64,000 nucleotides of DNA from Klebsiella sp. RHBSTW-00484 (GTDB lineage Bacteria; Pseudomonadota; Gammaproteobacteria; Enterobacterales; Enterobacteriaceae), in NCBI RefSeq assembly GCF_013705725.1, contig NZ_CP055481.1:4464001-4528000 (forward strand), read 5' to 3'. The position numbers and the translations under genes were made by a program. How positions within the stretch are numbered: the stretch's first letter is position 1; the number at the start of each line of letters is the position of its first letter. The notes beneath the pieces were generated by a model. The model searched no databases, was not told the DNA's origin, and saw only the letters and a program-made list of their open reading frames with translations. Positions 46,154-55,200 of this stretch are shown here, one piece after another.

Positions 46154-47026
46154 TTGCGCCACCAGCCACTGTTCAAATACCTGTAGCGCCGCTTCATTGA
46201 TCCCGTTTGCCAGCGGCTTCACCAGACAGAAGCGCTTCCTCAGGCTGCTGGCTATCGGCCACGGAGCAACCAGTAACCCATTTTCCAGTTCTTTTTCGAT
46301 ATAAACATGCGGCACCAGCGCAACGCCCTGTCCGGCCAGCGCGGCGGCAATCGCCATTTCATGCAGATCGTAACGTACACCCTGCGCCGGATTATCCAGC
46401 GCGATGGCGCACTCTTCAGCGTAGCGAGGCCAGGCGTCGGGGTTCTGCCGTCGATGAATGCGCGGTAGTTCATTCAGCAGGCTGGCGATATCCCCTCTCA
46501 TCAGTAACGCGGGATGGCATACCGGAACCAGTCGTTCCTCAAACAGAAATTGCATACGCATTCCGGCCCACGCCGGGTGTTCAAAGTGAACCGCCGCATC
46601 AAAACCGCTGCCGGTGATGATAAACGGATCGGTTCTGACCGCGATATTCAATGTGATATCAGGATTTTTTTGCTGAAAGTCCCCTAAACGAGGGATCAGC
46701 CAGCGGCTGGCAAATGTCGGCGGCGCGGCAATCTCCAGACTTCGGCTGCCGTTCGCTGCGCCCATCAGATACTGGGTATCTCGTTCAAGCCGCTCCAGAG
46801 TTTCGCGCACATGGTGCGCATAGCGCGCACCGTTCGGGTTCAGCCGCACCCGGCTTCCCGTCCGTTCAAAAAGCTGGCAGTTCAACAGAGACTCCAGCCG
46901 GGCAATTTGTCGACTGATAGCCCCTTCGGTGAGCGACAGCTCGAGCGCCGCGCGGGCAAAATTGCCGTGCCGGGCCGCAGCCTCAAAGGCCTGAAGAGAA
47001 GCGCTACTGGGGAGTTTCTTTCGCAT
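46151..47026 (-). CDS. LysR-family regulator, GcvA-like
   Basis: 291 residues. Helix-turn-helix GNFARAALELSLTEGAISRQIARLE is at residues 21-45; the effector domain opens LEIAAPPTFASRWLIPRLGDFQ, usual for the GcvA/AmpR branch. It is divergent from the MBL-fold hydrolase gene and probably regulates it. An ERIC element has inserted between the two. Effector unknown. Confidence 0.85.
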   Translation of the reverse strand: MRKKLPSSASLQAFEAAARHGNFARAALELSLTEGAISRQIARLESLLNCQLFERTGSRVRLNPNGARYAHHVRETLERLERDTQYLMGAANGSRSLEIAAPPTFASRWLIPRLGDFQQKNPDITLNIAVRTDPFIITGSGFDAAVHFEHPAWAGMRMQFLFEERLVPVCHPALLMRGDIASLLNELPRIHRRQNPDAWPRYAEECAIALDNPAQGVRYDLHEMAIAAALAGQGVALVPHVYIEKELENGLLVAPWPIASSLRKRFCLVKPLANGINEAALQVFEQWLVAQ

Positions 47027-47051
47027 TCTGGCAATCTCGGCTTTTCGGTTT

Positions 47052-47178
47052 TATACCCGTCATACTTCAAGCTGCTTATGTGTTGGCTGCGCTCGCTCAC
47101 CCCGGTCACATAGTTATCTATGCTCCCGGGAACTCACTCCCTTGCCGCCTTTAAGCAACTCGAATTATTTAGGGTATA
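47052..47178 (-). repeat. ERIC element, copy 3
   Basis: 127 bp from TATACCCGTCATACTTCAAG to ATTATTTAGGGTATA, in the opposite orientation to copies 1 and 2. It lies between the divergent LysR and MBL genes, 25 bases from the LysR start, so it may separate or supply regulatory sites. Confidence 0.92.
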
Positions 47179-47289
47179 GTGACTAAATATCATTGAGCAG
47201 TGAAAGAATATCGCTTCCGACCGCTAAATACAGAACGTAGCATGATCAAACGTCACTCTATTGATTTTTTTATCCTGCAAAAGGTATTT

Positions 47290-48135
47290 ATGCACAATCC
47301 CTCATTTATTTCCCGTCAGATTGGCGATTTTCTGGTTACCGCCCTTAGCGATGGCAGCATGGCCGCCAGCCTGGCGCTGCTGTCCGGTATAGATAGCCAT
47401 GACGCCGGGGAAATCCAGCGCTCCGCGGGCATAACCGACCCCGGTAATATCGACATTAATGGTTATCTTATCCGTGGGAGAGGACGAACCATTTTGGTGG
47501 ATGCCGGTACGGGAGGACTGAATAATGCGGGCGGCGTATTGCTGGAAAGTCTGCAGGCCGCAGGCGTCGCGACGAAAGATATTGATACCGTGCTGTTGAC
47601 CCACGCGCACCCGGATCATATCGGCGGCCTGCTGGATGCGAGCGGGGCGCCAGTCTATCCCAACGCCCGACTGCATCTTCACCCTCTGGAAGCCGAATAC
47701 TGGCAGGATGACTGCATGCTAAAACGGGCCAATGAACGGGGGCAGCGTAACTTCGCCCTCGCCCGCCGCACGCTTGACGCCTGGGCGCACAACCTCAGTT
47801 TTCTGGATAATCGTGAAGTGGTCGAGGGTATTCGTCCGCTCTGGCTACCCGGCCATACCCCCGGGCACAGCGGATTTCGCATCGATTCGGCTCATCAAAG
47901 CCTGCTGATTTGGGGCGATATCGTCCATTTTCCACATATTCAGGCCGCACAACCCGCAGTCGCTATTGCTTTCGATTGCGATCCTTCACAAGCGCAAATG
48001 ACGCGAGAGAAGATCTTTGCTCAGGCCGCAAGCGAAAACCTGCTGATTGCCGGTATGCATCTGGGGCCCGCTGGGTTTGCCCGCATCGTGCCGTCTTTGA
48101 GGGGATATCGTATCGCATACTCTGCCCCCCAATAA
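47290..48135 (+). CDS. MBL-fold metallo-hydrolase
   Basis: 281 residues, no signal peptide. The zinc motif THAHPDHIGG (H-x-H-x-D-H) is near residue 100; PGHTPGHSGF and WGDIVHFP give the further histidine and aspartate ligands. The group includes lactonases and other hydrolases. I start at the ATG at 47290, five bases after AAAAGG; an upstream GTG at 47200 lies close to the ERIC element and is unlikely. Divergent from the GcvA-like LysR gene. Substrate unknown; an AHL-lactonase-like activity is possible. Confidence 0.82.
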   Translation: MHNPSFISRQIGDFLVTALSDGSMAASLALLSGIDSHDAGEIQRSAGITDPGNIDINGYLIRGRGRTILVDAGTGGLNNAGGVLLESLQAAGVATKDIDTVLLTHAHPDHIGGLLDASGAPVYPNARLHLHPLEAEYWQDDCMLKRANERGQRNFALARRTLDAWAHNLSFLDNREVVEGIRPLWLPGHTPGHSGFRIDSAHQSLLIWGDIVHFPHIQAAQPAVAIAFDCDPSQAQMTREKIFAQAASENLLIAGMHLGPAGFARIVPSLRGYRIAYSAPQ

Positions 48136-48148
48136 TGGGGGATTTTTT
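48125..48148 (+). terminator. Terminator overlapping the MBL gene stop codon
   Basis: CCCCC (48126-48130), loop AATAAT, GGGGG (48137-48141), then ATTTTTT. The stop codon TAA lies inside the hairpin loop. Confidence 0.75.
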
Positions 48149-48251
48149 ACCTTTCTCCACTCACTTTTTCTTACTGACGAAATATTTTTTTCAGCTGGCG
48201 AAAGATTGACCTTACTCGCGTTTATTTTACAGTGAAAATATAAAATATGAT

Positions 48252-48266
48252 TTCATTTTAAATGAA
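48252..48266. promoter_or_regulatory. Palindrome in the pehX promoter region
   Basis: TTCATTTTAAATGAA: arms of seven bases around a single T, 44 bases before the pehX start. It could bind a regulator. It is not in the arm order expected for KdgR (AATGAAA...TTTCATT). Confidence 0.35.
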
Positions 48267-48310
48267 GTTTGGTTTTGTTTTTCCATAAAATATGACATTA
48301 AGGAAAATCC

Positions 48311-50287
48311 ATGCGCAATAGCTTCAAACCTTCACGCTGTATGCTGGCACTCACCCTCGCTCTGGCCGGGGTGGCAAGCGGCTGTAATGACAACAGCGGC
48401 GCGAATGATAACCACCAGGATGCGCCCGCTTCCGCGCCGCAGAATGTGATGGTTCCGATACTTTCTGCCGATGAAAACAGCCTGGTGCTGGTCTGGGAAA
48501 AACCGGAGTCAGAGACGGAGCAGGTCGTGGACTACGTTATCTATCGTGACGGCGAGCGGCTGGGTAGCGCAAGAGACAATCAGAACCACTATTCCCCGGC
48601 AAAGCCCTATATCGATAACTTTTACCAGCGCGTTGCCAGCGACGGCTGGCAGCAGCAAATCGACCTGCGTACTTATACCGTCGGCGGCCTGAAGCCGGAT
48701 ACGGAATATGAATTTACGGTACGCGCGGTCTATGCCGAGGGTAAAGAATCCCCGGATAGCGCCGTAATTAAAGCGCGAACCAGCAAAACGCCGCACATCA
48801 TAGAGGCCAAAACGTTCGGAGCAAAGGACGATGGCACGACGCTAAACACCCAGGCGTTGCAGCAGGCGATTGATAGCTGCACCGTCGCGCAATATCCGCA
48901 GGGCTGCAAAGTGGTGATTTCCGGCGGCGAATTCAAAACCGGCGCCCTCTTCCTGCATAGTGACATGACGCTGGAGATTGTCGCAGGAACCACGCTCCTC
49001 GGTTCGGAAGATCCGGCTCAATATCCGCTGGAAAAAGGCTATTACCTCTATCCCTACAGCGATCATCCGCAGCCTCGTCGCCCGCCATCATTAATTAACG
49101 TGCTGGAAAGCAACGATAAAGGCGAATCCCCTGCCGGAACGTTTCGCAATATTCGCATTGTCGGTAAAGGCACTATTGACGGCAACGGCTGGACCCGGGG
49201 CGTAAAAAACGGCGGCGAGGCGACGATTACCGATGAACTGGGTAACGAGTTGCCGCAGTACCGCGCGAGCAATGCTAAAAAAGTCAGCACGGACGGCATT
49301 CTGGCAAAAAATCAGACCGAGGAAGCCATCGGCGAAGGTGTTGAAAGCAATAGCGCCTATAAAAACCGCCGTTCCAGCCTGATGACCCTGCGCGGCGTGC
49401 AAAATCTCTACCTTGCCGGACTCACCATTCGTAACCCCGCCTTCCACGGCGTGATGGCGCTTGAGTCGGAAAACATTACCCTTAACGGGCTGATCCACCA
49501 GACTTTTGATGGCAATAATGCCGACGGCGTTGAGTTCGGCAATAGTCAAAACGCTTTAGTCTTCAATAACTTTTTCGATACCGGAGATGATTGCGTCAAC
49601 TTTGCCGCCGGGTTTGGTAAAGGGGCGGAAACCTTCCATCAAAAACCACAGAGCGGGGCCTGGATCTTTAATAACTATTTCCGCAAAGGCCACGGTGCCG
49701 TGGTGACCGGCAGCCATACCGGGGCATGGATCGAGAAAGTTCGCGCCGAGGATAACGTGATGTATATGACCGATGTCGGCCTGCGTATGAAGAGTCGCCC
49801 CTACTATGGCGGCGGCGTGCGCGAGGTACTGTTCCGCAATAACGCGATGCAGGATATCGCTAAAGAACCGTTTGTTTTTACGATTAAATACAGCGCGGAT
49901 GTGAATGATACGACGCCAGCCGATGAGCCCGCTCAGTTCCGCGATGTTCAGGTACAGAACATCACCGTTGACGGTACTTCGGCGAAAAACAGCATTCTGG
50001 TGGATGGGATGACCATCGCCGAAATGGCGGAGTCATTTGGGTTAACTTACTCTCGCGATGCTTATCACCAGAATTTGCGTTTTTCCAACGTCAAATTCCG
50101 CAATACCAAAGCCACCAGTATCTCTTTCCTCCACGACAGTCAGTTTGATGAAGTGACGTTCGCCAACACTCCGCAGGCCTGGGAATTCTTCGCGGTAAAT
50201 GACGTCACGCTCGCCGATAGCCTTCATCAGCAGACCATCACCAGCGGGGAGAATGACAAAGTGACTCTGGAAGGGGCAACGAAGTAA
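48311..50287 (+). CDS. pehX: Exo-polygalacturonase lipoprotein, GH28
   Basis: 658 residues. The signal ends in a lipobox (VASGC, cysteine at residue 25), suggesting an anchored enzyme. A fibronectin type III-like domain follows (about 40-155), then the right-handed beta-helix. GH28 catalytic blocks are intact: NADGVEFGNSQN, GDDCVNFAAGFG, KGHGAVVTGSHTG and LRMKSR. It is longer than Erwinia PehX because of the lipoprotein linker. It releases digalacturonate from the ends of pectate. pehX is a known K. oxytoca identification target, which supports the taxonomic reading. Confidence 0.9.
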   Translation: MRNSFKPSRCMLALTLALAGVASGCNDNSGANDNHQDAPASAPQNVMVPILSADENSLVLVWEKPESETEQVVDYVIYRDGERLGSARDNQNHYSPAKPYIDNFYQRVASDGWQQQIDLRTYTVGGLKPDTEYEFTVRAVYAEGKESPDSAVIKARTSKTPHIIEAKTFGAKDDGTTLNTQALQQAIDSCTVAQYPQGCKVVISGGEFKTGALFLHSDMTLEIVAGTTLLGSEDPAQYPLEKGYYLYPYSDHPQPRRPPSLINVLESNDKGESPAGTFRNIRIVGKGTIDGNGWTRGVKNGGEATITDELGNELPQYRASNAKKVSTDGILAKNQTEEAIGEGVESNSAYKNRRSSLMTLRGVQNLYLAGLTIRNPAFHGVMALESENITLNGLIHQTFDGNNADGVEFGNSQNALVFNNFFDTGDDCVNFAAGFGKGAETFHQKPQSGAWIFNNYFRKGHGAVVTGSHTGAWIEKVRAEDNVMYMTDVGLRMKSRPYYGGGVREVLFRNNAMQDIAKEPFVFTIKYSADVNDTTPADEPAQFRDVQVQNITVDGTSAKNSILVDGMTIAEMAESFGLTYSRDAYHQNLRFSNVKFRNTKATSISFLHDSQFDEVTFANTPQAWEFFAVNDVTLADSLHQQTITSGENDKVTLEGATK

Positions 50288-50320
50288 TATCGTTCCCGGC
50301 GGCGCGAGTCGTCGGGGATT

Positions 50321-50447
50321 TATACCCGTCATACTTCAAGTTGCTTGTGCGTTGGCTTTCCTCGCTCACACCAGTCACTTACTGATGTAAGCTCCTGGGG
50401 ATTCACTGCGTCGCCGCCTTCCTGCAACTCGAATTATTTTGGGTATA
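50321..50447 (-). repeat. ERIC element, copy 4
   Basis: 127 bp from TATACCCGTCATACTTCAAG to ATTATTTTGGGTATA, same orientation as copy 3. Its core (ATGTAAGCTCCTGGGGATTC) is the sequence of the common ERIC1R primer. It lies between the convergent pehX and Cys-rich protein genes. Confidence 0.93.
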
Positions 50448-50463
50448 TAAATTTAAAGCTGAC

Positions 50464-50760
50464 TTATATTTGTTGAGATTGACGCCAGTCGTTAATCATT
50501 TCTTTGGTCACCTCTTTTTTGTAGCAAACGGGCGCATAGCCTCCTGCTTTGCTCCAGGCACTGCGCCTGCCGCAGGAACTGCCGTTTCTGGCCCGATTAA
50601 ACGGACAGGCGCAAACCCCGGGATAAGAGGCAATTGAGTCATCAATAATTTGCTGCTTAACCTGATCATCGGTTAATTGCGTTGATTTAGCGACGGCGAT
50701 ATCCGACATAAAAATACATACCGACACCAGCACGGCGATACCCAGTCGCTTAACGTCCAT
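50464..50760 (-). CDS. Small Cys-rich secreted protein of unknown function
   Basis: 98 residues with a signal peptide (LGIAVLVSVCIFMSDIAVA, cut after residue 24). The mature part has four cysteines in a compact order: CACPFN, SSCGRRSAWS, GGYAPVCY. This pattern recurs in small periplasmic proteins of many proteobacteria, some with a nuclease- or endonuclease-associated context, but I know no proven function. GAGAAATTACC precedes the ATG. Confidence 0.72.
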   Translation of the reverse strand: MDVKRLGIAVLVSVCIFMSDIAVAKSTQLTDDQVKQQIIDDSIASYPGVCACPFNRARNGSSCGRRSAWSKAGGYAPVCYKKEVTKEMINDWRQSQQI

Positions 50761-50951
50761 GGTAATTTCTCTGAGGGAAGGTGAATACTTAAACTACGCG
50801 GCGGAAAGCAAGATAGTGTTGATCTTTCTCAATGGAGTTAAATATCTATTTGAAACGGATTGTTGACGATACTTCCTGCTTATGAAGCGTACAAACAAAT
50901 TTATTTTATGAATCATTATTGAGACAGAGAACCAAATTAATTGATTAGACT

Positions 50952-50979
50952 AAAGCCCTGACTTTTCAGCCAGGGCTTT
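50952..50979 (-). terminator. Terminator of the ridA-acd-vor operon
   Basis: AAAGCCCTG (50952-50960) and CAGGGCTTT (50971-50979), a nine-base stem, about 70 bases after the RidA stop on the minus strand. A short U-run follows. Confidence 0.65.
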
Positions 50980-51049
50980 GTCGGCAGTCTGAGCCTATAA
51001 GAAAAAGGCCAGACCCACAGGATAAATAGAAATTAATCACGCTAGAAAA

Positions 51050-51427
51050 TCACGAAAACTCCGCTATAGCCTCGATTTCCAACAGCGCATCCTTGGCGAT
51101 ACGCCTGACTTCTACAGAAGCTCTGGCAGGTTTATGGGCACCAAGATAATCAGCATATACCGTGTTGAAACCACTAAAGTCATCCCAGTTTGCGAGGTAT
51201 ACGGTTGTTTTAACGATGTTATCCAGTGTTAAGCCAGAAGAATTGAGTATAGAGACAAGATTTTTCATTGTCTGGGTTGTTTGTTCAGATATGTCGCTAC
51301 CCACAACATTACCTGTTGCAGGGTCAAAAGGAACCTGCCCTGAGATAAATAAAAAATTACCGCTTCTGACCGCATGTGAATAGGCACCACAAGGTGCCGG
51401 GCTCTGTATATCGTTAATAAATTCCAT
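51050..51427 (-). CDS. RidA-family enamine/imine deaminase
   Basis: 125 residues, the RidA length. GNFLFISGQVPFDPATGNVV is near residue 27, and KPARASVEVRRIAKDALLEIEAIA at the end contains the substrate-binding arginine and glutamate. RidA proteins hydrolyse reactive enamine/imine intermediates to 2-oxoacids plus ammonia. Here it is the last gene of an operon with an acyl-CoA synthetase and subunits of a 2-oxoacid:ferredoxin oxidoreductase, so it may supply or protect the 2-oxoacid substrate. Confidence 0.9.
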   Translation of the reverse strand: MEFINDIQSPAPCGAYSHAVRSGNFLFISGQVPFDPATGNVVGSDISEQTTQTMKNLVSILNSSGLTLDNIVKTTVYLANWDDFSGFNTVYADYLGAHKPARASVEVRRIAKDALLEIEAIAEFS

Positions 51428-51466
51428 TATATATTCCTTGAATGCTAAAATGCGGGATGACTAATA

Positions 51467-53632
51467 TTATTTTTCATCGATTGAATGAAGCACAATTCTG
51501 GCATCAACAATATCAATCCCCTTCTCGGTCGCGAATATAGGATTCAGATCGACCTCAGCAACATCAGCAAGCTCCGCCACCATCCAGGAGAGTCGGGATA
51601 CCGCACTGGTGATAGCGGAAATATTCACACCTTGCTGACCACGAACGCCCTCCAGCAATGGATAGCCTTTTATTTCACGGATCATACGCTCTGCTTCTGG
51701 GGCATTTACCGGGGCAACACGGAAGGCAACATCTTTCAGCACTTCCACAAAAATCCCCCCTAAACCAAACATAATGGTTGGGCCAAAAGTCACATCATAA
51801 CTGCTACCAATAATACATTCCACGCCGCCAGCCAGCATTGGCGTCACCATTACACCGTAGATTTCAGCACGCGGATCGTAACGTTTGGCATTAGCAATCA
51901 GCGTATCAAAAGCGGCACGCGCTTTTTCCGGTGAATCGATGTTGAGAAGCACACCACCCGCATCAGTTTTATGAAGAATTTCCGGCGAGACGATCTTCAT
52001 CACCGCTTTACCGCTTGCGATTTCCTGGAACATTCTGGCTGCTTCATCAGAATTTTTTGCCAGCCAGTGCTGCGGAAGCGCAAAGCCATAGGCCCGTAAA
52101 ACATCACGCGCCTCCGTTTCAACCAGGTTAACGCGACCTTGCGAACGGGCTTTATCAAAAATCGGCTGTACAATAGCAAGGCGATCTTCCGGTAGCGCTG
52201 GTGGAACGGCGGCCAGTTCTTCGCGAATTTTATCCTGTTTATCGGCATACCCCAGCAGTGCTCCCATTGCACGCATAGTGGCGTCAATCGAACCGTAAAC
52301 AGGGAAACCATTTTCAGCGATATACTTCAGACTCTCAGGCTGCTGCGGTTGATAGATAGAGTGCATAACGACAGGTTTGTCGCAAGCAGCAACCCTCTTC
52401 ACCAGGCTTTTTGCAACATCTATCTCCAGTTGCCGAAACTCTTCAGAAAGATCGGCATAACCACCGTATAAGCCAACGATGACCAGACCATCAACATCAG
52501 GGTCAGCCAGCAATACTTCGGCGCAGCGGTCGAAAACCCACATGTCGCCTTCAGGTGTACCGGCAAGATCAACCGGATTTTTGATCGGGCAATGAGGCTT
52601 GAGGATGGCGCGAATTTTTGTTTGTGTCTCTTCGGATAACACGCAGGCATCAAGATTAAAGCGTTCCGCCATATCGGTCGCCATGACGCCGTGGCCGCCG
52701 CCATCGGTGAGGATAGCAATACGATTGCCTTTCGCCGGTTTGCAACGAGCAAAGGCTTCCGCAACATCTAATAACTCGTTTGGACTATCAAGCCGGATAA
52801 CCCCCGCCTGGTTTAACGCGGCATCAAAAACTTGTTCGCTGCCAGCTAGTGAGCCTGTATGAGAAACTGCGGCACGGGCACCAGCTTCACTTCGCCCAAT
52901 CTTAATAGCCAGAACAGGTTTGCGCAGCGTCGCCTGGCGGGCTTTCTCCAGGAAGGAACGCCCATCATCAATGGAACCAACGCGTAATCCTTCCATATAC
53001 ATCATCACAACGCGAGTCGCTTCATCCTGCCCCAGATACTCTACGAAGTCGGCAAAACGCAGATCAATCTGATTACCAATGGTCGCCCAACAGCTATAGC
53101 CTAGGCCACGGGTTTTGGCATTAAAGTTCACATCAATACCGAAGTTGCCGCTTTGCAGCACCAGTCCCATATGCCCTTTATCCAGGTCGATGATGCTGGC
53201 ATTCAAATTGATTACTGAGCTGAATAAGCCCATGCAGTTTGGCCCCATAATTCGCATTCCGCTTTTGCTGGCTATCGCCAACATTTTCTGCTCAAGCGCT
53301 TTCCCTTCTTCATCCACTTCGCCAAAGCCTGTTGCAACAACAATCGCGGCCTTAACCCCCTTCATTACGCACTCTTCAATAACGGGTAAGATTGCTTTAG
53401 GGGCAACGCTAATGATTGCCAGGTCAACATCACCAGGAACATCAGAAATCGAGGGCCAGGTTTTATGACCCAGAATAGATCCCACAGGTGACTTAGAGAC
53501 CAAGTAAAGTTCCCCCTGAAAGTTGTTATCAATCAGGCTTTTTGTCGTCCAGTAACCATATTTCGTTGTATTAGAAGATGCGCCAATGAGGGCAACGCTT
53601 TTCGGCTGAAAAAGAGCGGTCAAATCTGACAT
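51467..53632 (-). CDS. Acyl-CoA synthetase, ADP-forming (fused alpha-beta)
   Basis: 721 residues. The CoA-binding Rossmann domain (PKSVALIGASSNTTKYGYW), the succinyl-CoA-ligase-like domain with the phosphohistidine in AVSHTGSLAGS (H258), and a C-terminal ATP-grasp (KIVSPEILHKTDAGGVLLNI, GGVECIIGSSYDVTFGP, EVDLNPIF) are in order. It lacks the GNAT domain of PatZ/Pka, so it is a metabolic enzyme: acyl-CoA + ADP + Pi to acid + CoA + ATP. This is the enzyme that captures energy from 2-oxoacid:ferredoxin oxidoreductase products in archaea and some anaerobes. ATG at 53630-53632. Confidence 0.92.
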   Translation of the reverse strand: MSDLTALFQPKSVALIGASSNTTKYGYWTTKSLIDNNFQGELYLVSKSPVGSILGHKTWPSISDVPGDVDLAIISVAPKAILPVIEECVMKGVKAAIVVATGFGEVDEEGKALEQKMLAIASKSGMRIMGPNCMGLFSSVINLNASIIDLDKGHMGLVLQSGNFGIDVNFNAKTRGLGYSCWATIGNQIDLRFADFVEYLGQDEATRVVMMYMEGLRVGSIDDGRSFLEKARQATLRKPVLAIKIGRSEAGARAAVSHTGSLAGSEQVFDAALNQAGVIRLDSPNELLDVAEAFARCKPAKGNRIAILTDGGGHGVMATDMAERFNLDACVLSEETQTKIRAILKPHCPIKNPVDLAGTPEGDMWVFDRCAEVLLADPDVDGLVIVGLYGGYADLSEEFRQLEIDVAKSLVKRVAACDKPVVMHSIYQPQQPESLKYIAENGFPVYGSIDATMRAMGALLGYADKQDKIREELAAVPPALPEDRLAIVQPIFDKARSQGRVNLVETEARDVLRAYGFALPQHWLAKNSDEAARMFQEIASGKAVMKIVSPEILHKTDAGGVLLNIDSPEKARAAFDTLIANAKRYDPRAEIYGVMVTPMLAGGVECIIGSSYDVTFGPTIMFGLGGIFVEVLKDVAFRVAPVNAPEAERMIREIKGYPLLEGVRGQQGVNISAITSAVSRLSWMVAELADVAEVDLNPIFATEKGIDIVDARIVLHSIDEK

Positions 53633-53656
53633 GGCTTAATCCTTAAAAAAGTACAA

Positions 53657-53875
53657 TTAGCAATTAACAACGCCAATAGCGACGTCGGGGCAAACAATTC
53701 GGCAAATGTTGCATTTAATGCATTTTTCCGGAGCCGACTGAACCACAAATGCGTAACCTTGCGCATTGAGGTTTTCTCCGACGGATAATGTTTTACTCGG
53801 ACAGATGGAAATACACATGCCACATGATTTACAGCGCTCACTGAGGATCTGCAGGGTTCTGGTATCATTACTCAT
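53657..53875 (-). CDS. 2[4Fe-4S] ferredoxin-type subunit (delta) of a 2-oxoacid:ferredoxin oxidoreductase
   Basis: 72 residues with two cluster motifs, CKSCGMCISICPS and CIKCNICRIVCPD. The size and position fit the delta subunit of VOR/KOR-type enzymes, which moves electrons from the catalytic subunit to soluble ferredoxin. It overlaps the gamma gene by eight bases and is followed by the acyl-CoA synthetase gene after 24 bases. Confidence 0.9.
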   Translation of the reverse strand: MSNDTRTLQILSERCKSCGMCISICPSKTLSVGENLNAQGYAFVVQSAPEKCIKCNICRIVCPDVAIGVVNC

Positions 53876-54425
53876 ACACGGCCTCCTGGTCGGCTATTTC
53901 GAGGCCTTTATTTAAAGCAGCAATATTGATTTCAAGCAGCGCAGGTTTTTTCTTACCAAGAATCTCTTCAATGGCGGAAATTATTGATGCAGGCTTCAGC
54001 ATTTTAGTTTTGCCGATAATAGCACCGAGAAAAATAATGTTCGCCACGCGAATATCGCCAATCTCTTGCGCCAACGCTGATGCCGGTATAGCTATCTGCT
54101 TAACGCCATGTCTTTCAGATTGTGTTTCAATTAAAGAACTATTTATAAATAACTTCCCGCCCGGCTTCATTCCTTCGACAGCGTTTTGGTATACGCTTTC
54201 GCTTAGCGCTACCCCAATATCTGCATCCGACTCTACGATAGGACTTCCGATAACCTCATCAGACAGAACAACATAGCCCGTTGAATCTCCACCGCGCTGT
54301 TCAATGCCGTAGGTTTGAGTCATGACAACCTGTTTTTCATCTTTAATACAGGCAAGACAGATTAGCTTTGCAATCATGCCGGCCCCCTGTCCACCGGACC
54401 CGGAAAAGGCGCACTTATATTTCAT
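53868..54425 (-). CDS. 2-oxoacid:ferredoxin oxidoreductase, gamma subunit
   Basis: 185 residues. SGSGGQGAGMIAKLICLA near the start is the gamma-domain G-x-G-G-Q-G motif, followed by QTYGIEQRGGDSTGYVVLSD, characteristic of the POR/VOR gamma family. I start at the ATG at 54423-54425 (MKYKCAFSG) behind GGGAG; the open frame extends 17 more codons with a poor start. First gene of a four-gene operon (gamma, delta, ADP-forming synthetase, RidA). The alpha and beta subunits are on the other strand at 57.9-59.8 kb. Confidence 0.9.
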   Translation of the reverse strand: MKYKCAFSGSGGQGAGMIAKLICLACIKDEKQVVMTQTYGIEQRGGDSTGYVVLSDEVIGSPIVESDADIGVALSESVYQNAVEGMKPGGKLFINSSLIETQSERHGVKQIAIPASALAQEIGDIRVANIIFLGAIIGKTKMLKPASIISAIEEILGKKKPALLEINIAALNKGLEIADQEAVYE

Positions 54426-54690
54426 CGTGTTGCTCCCACTTTTAGGTTCATTTATTTTTTTACATTTAAACAACATTTATCCAGTGAAGAGAGGGGCAAG
54501 CATTCTGCCCTCCCCAAAAAGGAATTCATCTCCTGCCCATATCGCCATGAAATGGATACCCAGCCCCTGCCATTACGCAGTCTCTCTTCAACATCGAGAT
54601 ATCGAAACCATTCTGGTATGCCTCATTCAGCCACATTGCGACTAACCCATTAACAAATCTCAGTTATATCAAAACCGCCAAATACCGTAT

Positions 54691-54710
54691 TAAGTTACGA
54701 CGTTCCGTTT
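54691..54710 (-). promoter_or_regulatory. Shared 20-bp operator-like motif, site 1
   Basis: Minus strand AAACGGAACGTCGTAACTTA. Aligns with sites 2 and 3 over CGGRAC-N2-CGTAAC. It lies about 265 bases before the gamma subunit start. Probably bound by the IclR regulator encoded at 60.0 kb (inference). Confidence 0.55.
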
Positions 54711-55016
54711 TATTTATACTCCTCCGCACTTTTGACAATGTCAAGAGACGATACTTTTGGTTGAGATAAATATCTCGTTAAAAATTTCACTGGCTTACTA
54801 CGGCAGAAAATCCATGAAACCCACGCCAATTGTGAATAAAATGTTTAAATAACTATCCTAAAAAAATTATTCACAGAATTAAATTCACTCTTTATTCACA
54901 TATTCAAAACCCTGACTCCCTTCAATATCGCGACTTATGCGTGTCATCACAAAAACCACATTAATCATATTGACAACCTCAGTGCCGGAAGAGCTAAATA
55001 ATCTCACCGTAACTCA

Positions 55017-55036
55017 TTTCGGAACTCCGTAACTCA
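55017..55036 (+). promoter_or_regulatory. Shared 20-bp operator-like motif, site 2
   Basis: TTTCGGAACTCCGTAACTCA, 165 bases before the proline-racemase-type gene. The preceding CCGTAACTCAT repeats its right half. Confidence 0.55.
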
Positions 55037-55118
55037 TAATGGCATGAGGATAAAAAATTAACTGTATAAGCAGGGACCGATTCAACCTGGTGGCGGTAAA
55101 AATTGCAGTTCGTGGTTA

Positions 55119-55143
55119 ATTCTTGTCGGGGACGAACAAGAAT
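55119..55143. repeat. 8-bp inverted repeat in the leader of the racemase gene
   Basis: ATTCTTGT (55119-55126), nine-base spacer CGGGGACGA, ACAAGAAT (55136-55143). It lies 58 bases before the start codon, so it may be an operator or an mRNA hairpin. Confidence 0.4.
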
Positions 55144-55200
55144 GGCGGCGGGCTTCTGAGTACTCTTGTTTAAAACTGAAAGAAGCTAAAAGGAAAAATT

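Larger units (their letters stand above)
54426..55200. other. 775-bp divergent regulatory region of the 2-oxoacid oxidation island
   Basis: No gene recognised; strongly AT-rich. It holds two copies of a 20-bp motif (54691-54710, minus; 55017-55036, plus), a repeated CCGTAACTCAT (55007 and 55027), and an 8-bp inverted repeat (55119-55143). Promoters for both the gamma/delta operon and the proline-racemase-type gene must be here. Confidence 0.6.

Noticed and set aside
48252..48266. KdgR box before pehX
   Set aside because: The palindrome has the arms in the opposite order (TTCATTT...AAATGAA) to KdgR sites, so I list it only as an unassigned palindrome.
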